DNA of 64,000 nucleotides, taken from assembly GCA_026120035.1 (NCBI GenBank), contig JALRME010000020.1, positions 787,652-851,651 on the forward strand, written 5' to 3'. The position numbers and the translations under genes were made by a program. This stretch comes from Coleophoma eucalyptorum (lineage: Eukaryota; Ascomycota; Leotiomycetes; Helotiales; Dermateaceae). The notes under the pieces are model-generated. The model searched no databases and was not told where the DNA came from. It saw only the letters and a program-made list of their open reading frames with translations. Below are positions 25,425 through 37,608 of this stretch, piece after piece; within the stretch, counting starts at the first letter, position 1, and every line of letters begins with the position of its first letter.

Positions 25425-26094
25425 GTATCCAGCAAGTAAAGCAAAGCAAAGAAAAGCAGTAGAATTAGACTTTTTCCTAGCAGTTGATACTATAAGCCAA
25501 AATGGAGCCTAAGCGTTACATTTGAACGACGGACTATGTCTTAAGAATTTCAAGTTATGATATCATATAGTAGTTAAGTTTGGCCCATCGACACATAAAC
25601 AAATTCAAACCCAGTCGTTTTGAACTGATCAATACAAGAGAAACATGGAGCTGAAGAATTTCACAATCGTATGGATTGATGCAGTTGAAGAGGTGGTGTT
25701 AGGCACCACCAACTTGTAGACCTGAAAGTCCAACATCAAGGCTTGTCCTCCTTGGATATCATGTGATATACTCACATGACTGAGAGAAGAATTTAGCAGA
25801 GGGCAATCCTTCAACACATACACATTCATCTATATATATGAAAACTCGTATTTACACTCCGATATCAAGATGATAAGCTAAGCATTAGTTCTGGGATATA
25901 CTCTGTACTCCCCCATGGACCTCGGGGTCGGAAGATTCCGCGTGCACTGGTCAGTTGTTTAGACTTATCGTTCTCTCTGGATCTTATCTCGCAGCTCCCC
26001 ATGTCCATTCCCCATTTGCCCTTCTCCCCAACACTTTCACTAGCAGTGGAATACCGCCAAACCCCTGTTGAAAGGTCGAGTGTGGTCCTGACAG
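25425..26094. other. intergenic / unresolved 5' end of broken regulator
   Basis: This gap separates the HET gene from the broken zinc-cluster gene. The first exon of the latter must lie here if it survives, but no start codon could be joined in frame. The minus-strand frame at 25865-26431 is antisense to the zinc-cluster exon. Confidence 0.3.
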
Positions 26095-27918
26095 TTCTCT
26101 TCAGGGCCGGCCTGCACCACATGTCGTAAAAAAGCGCGGCGATGCGATCGTGGTAGGCCAACTTGCAAGCGCTGTACAAGCAGAGGACTAGAATGCGGCG
26201 GTTATCCAGAAAAATTTCGTTTCTGCGGCCTCGCAAGCCGAGGCAAGTGGAAGGATAAAGAAGCACCAACTCTAGATTCCAATAGTAGCTCACTGAAAGC
26301 CTCACCTCAAGCAATACAACAACGACTAAGCACTGAGAGTCCTGTGCAACAGTCGTTGTTGGGAAATGCACCTTCTCCTCGTGATGATATAAGCTTCCAA
26401 CATCACGACCAGAATACATCAACATTACCATGCAGTTTAGTGTCTCATGAACAGTTAGAGATCCAACAACTTCTTAGCTTAGAAGAGACAAGGATGTTGT
26501 TAAACCACTGTAAGTCAGCCCGAACACCAATCATTTGAACGAGTCTTGATTGAACCGACAATATCAAGACGACCATGTCATTTGCCCCCATCAAATTGCA
26601 TTCTTCCATGATAGCATCGAGAATCCATATCGCCTGTATGTTCTTCCTCTAGCCTATGAGCAGATTGGCTTGCTCTATAGCGTACTCGCACTCTCGGCGT
26701 CTCACCTGGGGCACCTGACATCCGACAAACGGCTTTATGCATCAGTGGCTATAGAGTATCAGCTTAAGGCAATTATTGCCCTTGCGGCTTCGCTTAAAAA
26801 CCAATGTGCATTAAGGCCGCACGGAGATGAGCTTGATCGTCACGAAAATCAGCCTGAGTTTTGTAATGAGCGTGATGGCATTTTTGCCACAATTCAGAGT
26901 TGCTTCTCCTTCACGATGTGAGTATTCCTCTGTTATGTCTGCTATCCTGCACTCGACCTGACAGATATGGTTGTAGATCTGCGAATCGGGCATCTCGGCA
27001 CATGGAGCTCATATATCGGGAGCTATGTCTCTCTGCTCACAGTTAATGCTGGGCGAGCGATTAACTAGCCAACATAAGCGAACCATCTTTTTCCTCGGGA
27101 ATCTCATGTGATACGGAATTCCTTGCCAACGATCCTGGGTCAGAATCCGCTAACTTTAGTACCACATTCTCAGGCTCGACATTGTTCGTGCATTCTCTGG
27201 ACCGGAGCGTTTATGCTTCACCCAAGCATTCCGCGAAAAGCTATTGATGTTAAGCGATCTAAAGTTCGAGTCTGTTAATGGTTGTCCGAGAGATCTAGTC
27301 ATTATTATTGGCGACCTGCTTGAATGTGCCAAAGAGCACATAAACGGCACATTGGGTAAAGATCAATACACGCAGTTTCATCAGAAATCAATCCGGAAAC
27401 TGTATCGCTGGAATGGTGCAACCCATATCTACCCCAATGATAATCCTCTCTGGTTGGCTGTCTCCGATGCATTTTGCCACGCATGTATTCTGTGTGCCCA
27501 ACGCCTGCTCGATGTCACACAGCCGGCTGCCGCGCCAGAGATACAGGAATCTGTCTCGGCAATCTTGGACGCGGCGGCTATGATCCCTGGAGAGAGCCCC
27601 TTGATCGAGCTGATGGTTCTTCCCATCTTCATGACCGGCGCGGATTGTCTTTCGCCACACTCACGGCACTATATACAGTTCCGCCTGGCAGAGATCAAAT
27701 CGCGGTCTGAGATGAGCATGGCGGCACCAAGGGAGTTGCTAGACAAGGTGTGGAAGGCACGAGCAGAAAAACCAAAGTATGACCACAGCAACGTCGCTTG
27801 GATGGATTTTGTAGGTTTATCTATTCCTAGACATTCAAGTCTGCCAAAGGCTAATTTATTAATGCACCAGACCAAAAATTTTACATTGACGCTTCAGCAC
27901 GACTATTTGATCCTCTGA
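26095..27918 (+). pseudogene. Zn2Cys6 transcription factor, frameshifted and with a mutated splice donor
   Basis: A zinc cluster is clear at about 26113-26200: C-TT-C-RKKARR-C-DRGRPT-C-KR-C-TSRGLE-C. Exon pieces can be followed as 26095-26511, 26569-26917, 26977-27110 and 27174-27918, with a possible extra intron at 27811-27870. The fungal-specific domain pattern is strong (ICPHQIAFF, LLYSVLALSASHLGHL, GPERLCFTQAF, SPLIELMVLPIFMTGADCL). Two lesions are seen. After FATIQ (26897) two bases stand where a codon is expected before LLLLHD, giving a stop at 26919. The intron at 27111-27173 starts with AT rather than GT, though its branch site (GCTAAC) and AG are intact. The 5' end is also unresolved. 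It is probably a recent pseudogene; a sequencing error could explain only one of the lesions. Confidence 0.75.
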
Positions 27919-28723
27919 ACCAGTTCAGAAGGAGATATCCTTAAGATAAAGAATTGACAAACAAGGTTGATTAAGTGAGTGCTAAGGGGATAGAAAGAGA
28001 AAAAGGAAGATTTGAAAGATCTTAAACGGGTGGTCAAATACTCTCACCATATTGTCAGAGTACACGGCGATTAGCCCTCAAAGCGGACTACTGTTTAAAT
28101 GCAAATAGACGGGGAGAGGTATACCTTCAATAAATCGCAAGACATAGTGTGGAAGCCATTTTGGCTTTAATAAGAAATAGCATCATCTTGTCACGCTTAT
28201 CAGGCACGAGCACTGCACCTTTGTTAACTTTTACCATCTAACCCACCTAAAATAGATAAGGGTATCGTTCTCAAAATCTCCACTGTAGTAGCTCTTCTTT
28301 GCATAGTCAACCAAGTGAATGATTCTCAACACATGCACCAACAACCCAAACAAGTCCTGGAAGTAGGGTTATTTGCGATCGTACATCTATAAATTGGAGG
28401 CGTGATTGGCCAAATCCCCTGAAACACCAAAAGGCGAAGCGGGAAACAGATAATGGGAAGATGACGATATCTTTTCCCCCAGCGGTCTCTCCATAGGCGG
28501 GCAGGCGGAATGTCCTGAGCCCCACCTTGCGCCAACTTTGGACTAAAACGGCAGACGATACCGCAAGTCACATGCGGGTGAGAGTGTCCAAGTGCAAGGG
28601 AACGATAAGACGGTAGACACGTACCCTTCTTCCGTTTCATCTTTTGATCAACCCTTTTATAAATTGGTCCATTCTTGTCCTCCTCTATCGTGCGGCGGTT
28701 GTCAGGACAAGCTGTACCCAGAT
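27919..28723. other. intergenic
   Basis: This is the 3' flank of the broken regulator and the promoter of the MFS gene. Minus-strand frames at 28307-28640 have no motifs. Confidence 0.35.
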
Positions 28724-30294
28724 ATGGCTACGGACGTCTCTGGCCGAATGCACCATCAGTGTGAACCGCAGCATACTGATACAGAAACTAGCCCATTACT
28801 GGCTTCTAGTGACGCCACAGGCCCGCGAGAGGACAGTGTACCTGAAAAGCCTTCGCTTGCGTGGAAGATATTTGCTGTATGCATAAACTTCATCTTCATT
28901 GGCTTGAACAGTGCTGGCATTGGTGTAAGTACTACAGATGAGCGGATTTCCTGATACAAAGAACTAACAATAGCTTATCGATAGGCTCTTATCCCTTATG
29001 TACTAAATCTAGATTCCCATCCCATGTCTGAAAGGATATCATTTTAATCGTATCGTAAACTATAGCTCGAGACATATTACAACCTAAACGACTTTTTGGT
29101 ATCCCTTATCTTTCTTGTGCCTCTGGCAGGATACCTCATCGCCGCAGCTGCGAACAGCGAGATTCATCGCCACTTCGGCCATCGAGGGATTGCTTTCGTT
29201 GGTCCGATATGTCATATTCTCCAGAGTCTGGGTTTAGCGCTGCAACCTCCTTATCCAGTTGCATTATTGCTCTATACCCTGGGGAACTTCGGAACCGGTT
29301 TGAACGACATTGGATTTTGTGCCTGGGCAGCGAGCGTGGAGCATGCAGAAGCCGTGGAAGGGATACTTGGCGCAGCGTTCTCCTTTGGCGCTACCCTTGG
29401 CCCGCTAATCGCGACCTCCCTTCTCAACCAAGTACACTGGCCATGGTGGAGCTTTTACTGGGTCTTGGTACGCAGGCTGTGTCGTGTACTGGGATATGAT
29501 ACTGACCATAAACTTGCAGACAGTGACTGCCGTATTTGAATTCGTGTTGTTGGCATGGGTGTTTCGTCGTGACGATGGAGCCAAGTATCGGTCACAACTC
29601 GAGCATTCGGGCGAAGAAGGGCCTGGTGTAATCGCTGCAATGAAGAGCAGGATAACTTGGATTGCATCCGGATACTTTCTTGCATATGTTGGTGTAGAAA
29701 GTACGTTTAACCCTACTACTCTATCATGGCTATGTTATGGGAGTTCAGTACTAATACTTCCTCCCCGGCTTAGCATCTCTTGGAGGGTGGATCGTGACAT
29801 TTATGATCCGGGCTCGTGCCGTGACCCCCAACATAGCAAGTTTATCAGCATCAGCGTACTGGATTGGAATGGCAATCGGCCGGCTGACGCTAGGGTGGGT
29901 TACCGAATACTGTGGCGAACGGAAGTCGATCTCTGCCTACCTATTGCTGGCTATTATCTTTCAACTTATCATCTGCTTTATCCCTATCACACCTATCGCA
30001 ATTATCTCGTTTACAATGATTGGGTTTTTCGTTGGTCCAATTTTTCCGGCAGGCATAGTAATGCTGGGCAAGTTGCTGCCGATAGACCTTCATGTTGGTG
30101 CCGTGTCTGTAAGTTCGTCGGTTGGTCAGGTGGGGGGAGCTATTTCGCCTTTCGTGATAGGCGCTATTTCTCAGAGATTTGGAGTTGGGGTCTTTCCTCC
30201 TATAATCATCGGTCTTCTAATCGTTACTGCATTAATTTGGTTGTCGTTTCCCACAGAGAAAAAGGGGGAAGAGATTAGAGACAATACAGAATAG
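28724..30294 (+). CDS. MFS transporter (BSC6-like)
   Basis: Five exons (28724-28924, 28985-28999, 29066-29467, 29520-29700, 29774-30294) give 439 residues. Exon 2 is only 15 nt and encodes ALIPY. The N-terminus is polar with TSPLLASSD, then membrane segments follow through the whole protein (FAVCINFIFIGLNSAGIG, FLVSLIFLVPLAGYLIAAA, IAIISFTMIGFFVGPIFPAG and others). The motif IGRLTLGWVTEYCGERKS resembles the loop between helices 8 and 9 of major facilitator proteins. The length suits 11-12 helices. Substrate is unknown; relatives are sugar- or metabolite-like transporters. It heads a run of metabolic genes and regulators and could export or import their product, which is inference from context. 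Confidence 0.85.
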
Positions 30295-31388
30295 ACAAGC
30301 TTAGATATAAAAATATACATTACTAGCAGGAGAATCTCAGTTATATACACTTTGAAAATAATTTGATCTTAACTGGAATGACTCTATTTCTACCTGGATA
30401 TGATATTTAAACTAGAAGACCATAGGGCATAGCCCAAAGTCGAGGCTGCATTGCATGCTGTTCAACCCCCCTTGTTGAGCATCTGACTCCACCGGAGGTA
30501 ATGACCGAGTGTCACCAAGGATACTGGGAATTAATGTCAGCACTCGAAGCATCAAGGCATCGTAGGTTGGGGGGAAGACAAGTATAATGGTATAAATACC
30601 TGCCTACTTACGTTCTCCAAAGTTTGACCTTTTCTCGGCGAGAAGCATTTGGTGCTGCGTTGAATGCTATGCACGCGTTTTTGCAGGGAGTTCTGTTATG
30701 TTGTAGTGGTTGATCCCACGCCCAGTATAGCTCCCCGCGAAGCATCTTTGCCCATTCTTCTGACGCGGCCATTCTGGTCATTTATTTCGTTTTTTCTGCT
30801 TCTTTCTATTGTACGCATACAGCTGTTGGCAAACGAGACCCCGAGTACGAAAGATTCAAGTTGCTTTGCCGGTGGGAGCTATTCAAGCAGGCGTTAAAAG
30901 ATTATTTGTAGGCGAGAGCTTTGTCCTATGACCAGTGATTTTATCTGCATTGCGTAAATTTCAGAAGTCGACACTATCTGTAAAGCGTCTCACAAAGATT
31001 CAGCCTCATAGAATGGAGCGGCTTCTCTTGCCGTTCTGGGAAGACAGAGCAGTTCCACCAAATTGGGACACTTTCCCCGCAACTCCTCCAATTACGCGCA
31101 GTGATCGACTTCCTGAGATTTCAGGCAGAGATAAAGAAATACGGGAGTTAGTTCGTAGATGGTTTTTAAAGTCAAAGGTGGGGCGGCATTCAACAGAAAC
31201 TCTATTGCATTTTTGGAACAGAAACAATACTTTTAGCTAAATCGTGCTGTGTGTATGCCTGATATACGTTGTGTTCCCGCTGCTGCTCTTCCTCATGGGT
31301 TGTGGAGTAAATCTGCCCAAGGGACAAGTATCAGATATCTATTCTTAGTCTATTGCTACCGATCTTACTCCGTCATATTTCGGTCCCC
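30295..31388. other. intergenic
   Basis: About 1.1 kb of promoter DNA before the next regulator. A plus-strand frame at 30935-31240 encodes a charged 101-residue peptide with no recognisable relative and was not called. Confidence 0.35.
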
Positions 31389-33843
31389 ATGTCTCCCGCA
31401 TGCTCTCGCTGTCATAGCCGAAAGATCAAGGTAAACCTATGCGCTCAGAGTCCTCCTAAGTAAGCTCGCAAGGCTGTTTCTGATTATTCTCTAGTGTGAC
31501 TCCGGCAAACCATGCTGCACCCAGTGTCAAGAGGCTGGCACTCCTTGTCAACCACATGAGCGTCGTCGCCGACGGCCTATTCATCGCCCTAAGTTTTTAT
31601 AATTGCCCTAAGGACTTAGTGATTTCTAGCTTACATATATTAGCGGCAGCGACGAGTCCAGTGCACGCATCAGACGGCTTGAGAGGGAGCTACAGCAACT
31701 CCAGGCGGAACTCCGTCATGTCAGAACGGATACTACTTCAGAACCGTCATCTCAGGGCCCATTAAGCAATGACAATACATTCATCGATAGTCAAGCACAA
31801 GGCATTATAAGTCCCCAAGACCAAGTATTAGAGGCGGACCAGAATTTGCTGCAAACATCAGTGGAAGCTACTCCTGATCTTAGCTTGCTCACCCTGAATG
31901 CAAGTGGCGAACAGAGATATCTTGGGCCATCAGGCGGGTCATACTTTGCCCAGTATGCTTCCAATATTGCTCGAGCTTTTACAACCAAAGATGATGCTAG
32001 TGATGAGATATTTGTAGCACGATTGGGTAATAACGGCCAAGCAGAACAAACGCCAAATCGCAGGCCAAGAGCTAGACAGAATTTTGAAGCAATTCTCACA
32101 CCTCATATAGCAGAGCACCTTCTTGATGCTTATTTTGAATGGGTTCATCCTCTTCTTCCCATATTGTCATCTGCTTTCAGAGAACAAGTACTTCGGCGCT
32201 TATCAAGGTTAAACGATCATGAACAACACGCCAGGGATACTCCAGCTGGAAGAGTGTCCTTGGTTATATACTATCTGACTCTGGCATTAGGAGCGATTCA
32301 CTCAAACAGCCATTTTAAAAGTGTCGGCAGTAACGTTGGTTATTTAGAATTTCAAAACGCTTTGTCAACGGCGTCAATCTCTGTAGACGCTCTGTACCTC
32401 AAAGCGCTAGATCTGCTAGATTCCCCATCACCCACACTGCAAGCAAGCATTCCTATGATACAAGTATATCTGTTGATATGTACGTTTGGGGGGTACAAGC
32501 CATCTGGAAATCGACAGTGGCAGTTGGTTGGGATGGCCATGAGAGTTCGTCAGTCCTGAATGAATAGCTAACGAATTGCTGACAAACTCACACAAGATGG
32601 CTATTGAAATTGGACTTCACCGCCACAGGGATTCATGGCGAATTGGAAAAATTGAATTGGATACTCGTCGACGCGTCTTCTGGGCTACTTATATGCTCGA
32701 GATCACTGTAGCATTTAATCTCGGCCGTCCTCCAAGTATAACAGAAGAACAGATTGACGCCCAGTTTCCTGAAGACGCACCAGATATAAGCCTCATGCTC
32801 TTCCATGTTCGACATCGACAAATACAATGTACAATACTTCGTGAAGTATATTGTGTTTCTAAAAGGCTGCAAGGAATGCTCGATGAAGAAAGGGTCGCGA
32901 TAATTGAGAGAATTCAATCGCAGCTAGATTCCTGGCGGGATTCACTGAAGGATATATATGAAGGCTCAAACTCCCGATACCCACCTCAGTACGTTCCTGA
33001 AATAAATTTGGACTAGGCTATTGGGGTTTGTGAGCTGACTTTCGGATCTCCCTTGATAGGTATTGGGATCGACTATATTACTCAACTATGACCGCCCTTT
33101 ATCGTCCGAATCCATTAATTGCCGCTCCAGTGATCGAATCTACTGGGCGATGCCTAACTGCTGCCGGTCGTTGCATTGAAATTTACCACAGCGTACTCAA
33201 ATCAAGCAATGTGCCGTTATCGTGGATGCTTTTGCAAGGTACTTTGCTCTCGTCAACTACTTTACTGGTAACGGCAAGGACGAATGGCCTGCTCTTGCTA
33301 AGGGAGAATGCAACAAACATTCCTACAATAATAGAGTGGAATCGAAAGTGCTCTGTAATATTTGCAATTATCAGTGAAAGGTGGCCAGACCCTTCAGTGC
33401 ATCGTTTGGAAACACAAATTAATCTGCTATCCACTGATACGATAAGACAACTCTTAAAATTTCAAACAACTCTTGGAGCAGAACAGCACACGAACCAGTC
33501 CCAGCAAGGCTCAGAGTATGGAGTCTTGCCAAATTCAGCAGCCAATATTGACAGTTCGGATAAAAATGGCACCCTACACGAGTTTGTCACAGGAGGGCGT
33601 GATGGACTTGATCAACAAAATCCCTTGTCCACTGGGGCGAGCCAAGCAGCTATCTTTGATATTGACTCTATGCTCGCTAATAACGAGTACGGCGCCGGCG
33701 TTACTATGACTGATGATAATTTCTCTTTTGATGCGCAATTTGGAGGGGATGGATTGCTTGATTACTACAACATATTACAAATGGGCGAATATCCTTTAAT
33801 GGACACAGATCCAGAAGATATCGGTGCTTCACAGTGGATTTAA
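31389..33843 (+). CDS. Zn2Cys6 transcription factor with fungal-specific (MHR) domain
   Basis: Five exons (31389-31430, 31495-31592, 31644-32544, 32597-32988, 33060-33843) give 738 residues. The zinc cluster is split after 14 codons: MSPACSRCHSRKIK then CDSGKPCCTQCQEAGTPC. An Arg run and a short coiled coil (RIRRLERELQQLQ) for dimerisation follow. The MHR begins near HIAEHLLDAYFEWVHPLLPI and continues through GMAMRMAIEIGLHRHR and RRRVFWATYMLEITVAFNLG, as in PF04082 proteins. The acidic, Asn-rich C-terminus could activate transcription. Intron 2 uses a weak GTTTTT donor but is needed for frame. It lies between the MFS transporter and the aminotransferase and may control them. Confidence 0.88.
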
Positions 33844-34177
33844 TCAGATATAAGTTCTCTGCCAACTGATAATTTCTGACTCTAAGTCTGGAATCAAATA
33901 GTGGTGGAAGAAGTGACGTTTTTAGTTTTCAACCAGGCCAATGTACATAGCGAACGGCGATTCTGTTTTTCGTAGTTCCGGCAAAATCGCCGAACTCAAC
34001 GCCGTCAGTGGAATCGCACTTCGAACTATTTTACTACTTATTGAGCCACAACCAAGCTTTCTTAAAACTCTGTTCAAAAACTTTTATCTACTTCGGTAGA
34101 ATATTGTGCCATATAAGGCTTTTAGTATCGCCCAATATCATACAAGAAAGGCTTTTGCTACAGCCTTACCAATCATC
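33844..34177. other. intergenic promoter of aminotransferase gene
   Basis: 330 bp between two rightward genes. No distinct regulatory motif was recognised. The reading frame open upstream of 34178 is not supported as coding. Confidence 0.3.
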
Positions 34178-35663
34178 ATGGCGACCCCTACAACTATCGA
34201 CAATGCCATTGCATTTGCCATTGCGAGCTTTGAAAAAGCAAATCCTTCCTCCAAAGCCTACTTCCAGGAAAGCTCCAAGCATCTCCCTGGCGGAAATACA
34301 AGAACCACACTCTTTGCTGCCCCATTCCCGCTGCAGATTGTTAGCGGCCACGGTAGCAGAATTGTTTCTGCGGATGGAAGACAGTATTTAGACATGGTCG
34401 GAGAATATACTGCCGGTATTTATGGCCATTCAAACCAGAACATTGTGGAGGCTGTTACTTCCGCTATGCAAAATGGTTTCAATTATGGAGCGACGAGCCC
34501 TTTGGAGGGTCAATTGGCAGGACTCATCAAGACCCGTTTCCAAGCTAGTGCTGGCCTTGAGATGCTGAGATTCACAAATTCCGGCACAGAGGCGAACTTG
34601 CTGGCAGTGGCAGCTTCTAGAGCATACAATGGCAAGACTCATGTCTTGGTCTTCAAGAATGCGTATCATGGCTCACTGCAATCATTTCGCGAGCCTTTGA
34701 GCAAAACGAACATTCCTGGCGACTACATTATTGCAGACTACAACTCCATATCATCTGTAGATGACGCTCTTTCTAAGATAGACGCTGAAAAATCACTAGC
34801 AGCAATTATGGTCGAGCCAATGCAGGGTGCTGCCGGCTCTTATCCTGCCTCCATCGCATTTCTTCGACACCTCCGAGAGGTAGCGTCACGATACAATGCA
34901 GTACTCATACATGACGAGGTTATGACTAGTCGGCTTTATTATAAAGGTGGGCTCTCTGGAAAGTACAATATTCGACCAGACATGCTAACCATGGGCAAAT
35001 ATCTCGGCGGAGGTATGAGCTTTGGTCTTTTTGGAGGCAGAAGAGACATCATGCAGCTGTTTGATCCCCGATCTGGAGGACCTGCACCATCTCTGTCGAA
35101 GTCTATTCTCAATAAACAGCAAAATGATGGAGCTGGTAATGGTAAGACAGATTTTCTGCAGAGTACTGGATAACAGTCATGTCGCTAATGGTACAATAGA
35201 CGGCAGTATGCTCAAATTAGCCCATAGCGGCACTTTCAACAATAACATCATAACAATGGCTGCCGGTATTGCTGCTTTCGACATCTTGACCCCTTCTGTA
35301 TTGGATAAGACCAATGCTCTTGGTGACAGCCTGCGTGTACAGGTTGCACAGCTTTTCTTCGATCGCGGAATTGTTCCTGCCCCGCATCCAGCTTTATCAG
35401 AAGAGGCAGATATTGATACTGTTCCACGTGGAAAGATGTGGATTTCTGGTATTGGATCCATTAACACTATTCATTTTGGCTCTGATGATGATCTGGCTGA
35501 CCTTCGTCAACTCTTTTACCTGCATATGGTAGAGAATGGAATTTATCTTGCGGAGAGAGGCTTCATCGTATTAAGTATCACGCATACAGAAGCAGATATT
35601 GCACAGTTTGTGGAGGCTGTTGGGAAATTTGTAGACAGATGGGAAACTATTCTTAAATATTAG
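34178..35663 (+). CDS. class III aminotransferase (glutamate-1-semialdehyde 2,1-aminomutase-like)
   Basis: Exons 34178-35141 and 35200-35663 give 475 residues. PLP-fold motifs are intact: LPGGNTRTT, YTAGIYGHS, FTNSGTEANLLAVAASRA (phosphate-binding), VEPMQGAAGSYPA, LIHDEVMTSRL (Asp holding the pyridine N) and the Schiff-base Lys about residue 274 in MLTMGKYLGGGMSFGLFGG. The C-terminal HSGTFNNNIITMAAG is the typical small-domain start. Plants and bacteria use this fold for tetrapyrrole synthesis, but ascomycetes make 5-aminolevulinate otherwise, so an accessory amino-transfer or aminomutase role is more likely. A 25-residue insertion precedes the intron (SKSILNKQQNDGAGN). The ATG at 34178 fits family length; upstream in-frame sequence looks non-coding. 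Confidence 0.9.
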
Positions 35664-36591
35664 TGGGATTGGAAGCCTAAGTTGCAAAGGCGCAACCGAA
35701 TATACTGCTTGGATGACCTCACTCAGATTTATACGAGCGACGAGAAACACCTATCCACACCAATATCTGTCTGTATCCTCATAGCCATCACAGACTAATA
35801 ACAAGTACTAGCTAATTTTTTTTGAAACTGAGACAAAATAGCTGAGTGATACAGCGTTGTCTGCTTTTAGATACTCAGTAGCGGGTACCTGGTCCACTGC
35901 GCTGATTGTAAAGGATAATGTGTTCTACTCTCGCGTTATTTCCGAATTAGTGTTCTTAATTAATTACTTCCATTGTAGTGCATCTCAATAACTTTAAGGT
36001 AGCTATAGCTTAAATATTATACGTCTGCCAATGTGTTTGTTCTCTGATCCAGGATCTCCTCACTTCCGTATAATATTGTTAATCTTGAATCGTAAGCTTT
36101 CAAGTCTGTAATGTGAGGCCAAGGATTGCATTTCCACTTCCGCAATACCTGCAGCGTCGACGCCCATGGAAGTAGATGCCAACCATTTTCGCCATCCGCA
36201 AATTTTTGGAGTAGATTTGTTAGGCGGTTTGAGAAGAAAACGAAGGAGGGTGTTGATTTTAAGCGCTGAGGTGGAAAAATGCAATAGATTATAGATGTCT
36301 TGGATTAAGTAATGAATATTACCAAAGACACGTGTCAATGTAGAAGAGACCGATAAAATTCTGACTCTTCCTAGGGTAAGTAAATGAAGTCGGTTCAAAG
36401 CTTACTAGGCCATAATCCACGCCGAAGCCCGTACGGCGTTTTGCGGCGTTTGCGGCGTTTCGCGGCGATTTGATGAGCTCGCTTCATTGAGATATCTTAT
36501 TTCTGGATAGCTAGATTTACCATACATTCTAGGCGAAACTGTGCTTCGGAGCCAAACCATCCTGCAATATGCTGTGGAACAGCGAATAACA
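35664..36591. other. convergent intergenic region
   Basis: Between the rightward aminotransferase and leftward reductase. It contains the CGGCGTT repeat at 36434-36467. Minus-strand frames at 36060-36398 and 36405-36713 lack motifs. Confidence 0.35.
36434..36467. repeat. short CGGCG(T)-rich tandem repeat
   Basis: Four CGGCG units separated by 4-5 bases (CGGCGTTTTG, CGGCGTTTG, CGGCGTTTCG, CGGCGA) lie about 130 bp past the stop of the reductase gene. CGG triplets at about 9-10 bp spacing could be contacted by zinc-cluster proteins, but this is speculative. Confidence 0.6.
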
Positions 36592-37608
36592 TCAGAGTAA
36601 CACCACCACTTTCCGAGCTGAAACCCCTTTGCGCTGAAGCTCAATAGCACCCTGTAAACTCTCGAGTCCCCTTCCCGCAACCAGTGGCTCCGGAGCCGGG
36701 ACATACGACCCAACCCTCAACGCCTTCGGCAAGAAATCCTCAAAAATTGCCTTGCCAACATCATTGTCTTTGCAATTGGGTGCAAAGACTTTCTTCATAG
36801 TGATTCCTTCCGGTGGTTCGGGAAATCCCCAGAATACGGTAGCCACGAACTTAACTCCACTGGTATGTTGAATAACTTTGAGAGTGGGTATCCATGCAGC
36901 GGTTCCAATCGCATCGAAGGCTCCCACGGAAGCTTTGCCTTTGAAGGCATTGATGAGGTCTTGGACAACGGTAGGGCTGCTGTAGTCAAAAAATTGGCTT
37001 GCTCCGAGGTTTTTGACGTACGCAAAATTTCTTTCTGATGCCGTGGTGATGACTTCGTAGCCGGCTGCGACAGCAAGCTGGATAGCGTTGCTACCGACAC
37101 TCGACGCGCCGCCCCAGACGAGGAGGGTCTTGCTAGTCGACTTTTGTGCAGGTACAGTTGGACGCTGGAGGTTGAGGAAGTCGAGACTGAAGAGGGCATC
37201 AGCCGCAGTGGCAAGTGCCAATCCGAGAACAACAGAATTCTCAAATGGCATGTCTTCGGGAATCTCGCTAACCATGTTGGTCTGTAGAACGGTATATGCT
37301 TGGAAAGCCATTTCTTCAATTCTTTTAGTAGAAGAACCGACTGCGAAGCCACATACGCGGTCGCCTTTCTTGAAACGCGTCACACCTGGCCCGACTGCTA
37401 TGACTTCACCAGCGACATCCTCTCCAAGGATTGTTGGATAGGTCAAGGGGTATAAGGCGGCATACTGGATCTTACCGTCCACTGGGTTGATGGCAATGGC
37501 GTGGTTCTTGACAAGAATTTGATTCTCTCTAGCATTCCCGAGTGGAGCAGGCTTGATTTCGAATGGAGTTCCTAGGGATGTGTTCCAGGCGGCAATGTTG
37601 GATGACAT
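36592..37608 (-). CDS. zinc-independent medium-chain reductase (enoyl reductase/ToxD-like)
   Basis: A single exon of 338 residues. The GroES-like N-terminal domain contains NHAIAINPVDGKIQ and PTILGEDVAGEVIAVGPGV, and the Rossmann fold has LLVWGGASSVGSNAIQLA with NADPH-binding context. The end, ESLQGAIELQRKGVSARKVV, is the normal C-terminus. The cysteine/histidine zinc ligands of classical alcohol dehydrogenases are absent, which places it with trans-acting enoyl reductase or quinone-reductase-like proteins often found in metabolic clusters. NADPH-dependent reduction of a small molecule is expected. It is followed on the same strand upstream by a zinc-cluster regulator (38035-39809). Confidence 0.92.
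   Translation of the reverse strand: MSSNIAAWNTSLGTPFEIKPAPLGNARENQILVKNHAIAINPVDGKIQYAALYPLTYPTILGEDVAGEVIAVGPGVTRFKKGDRVCGFAVGSSTKRIEEMAFQAYTVLQTNMVSEIPEDMPFENSVVLGLALATAADALFSLDFLNLQRPTVPAQKSTSKTLLVWGGASSVGSNAIQLAVAAGYEVITTASERNFAYVKNLGASQFFDYSSPTVVQDLINAFKGKASVGAFDAIGTAAWIPTLKVIQHTSGVKFVATVFWGFPEPPEGITMKKVFAPNCKDNDVGKAIFEDFLPKALRVGSYVPAPEPLVAGRGLESLQGAIELQRKGVSARKVVVLL

Noticed and set aside
25865..26431. 188-codon minus-strand frame
   Set aside because: It is antisense to the clear zinc-cluster exon of the broken regulator.
30935..31240. 101-codon plus-strand frame upstream of a regulator
   Set aside because: No relative recognised and no splice connection to the zinc-cluster exon at 31389.
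36405..36713. Minus-strand frame overlapping the 3' end of the MDR reductase
   Set aside because: It is an out-of-frame overlap with a well-supported enzyme and includes the CGGCG repeat.
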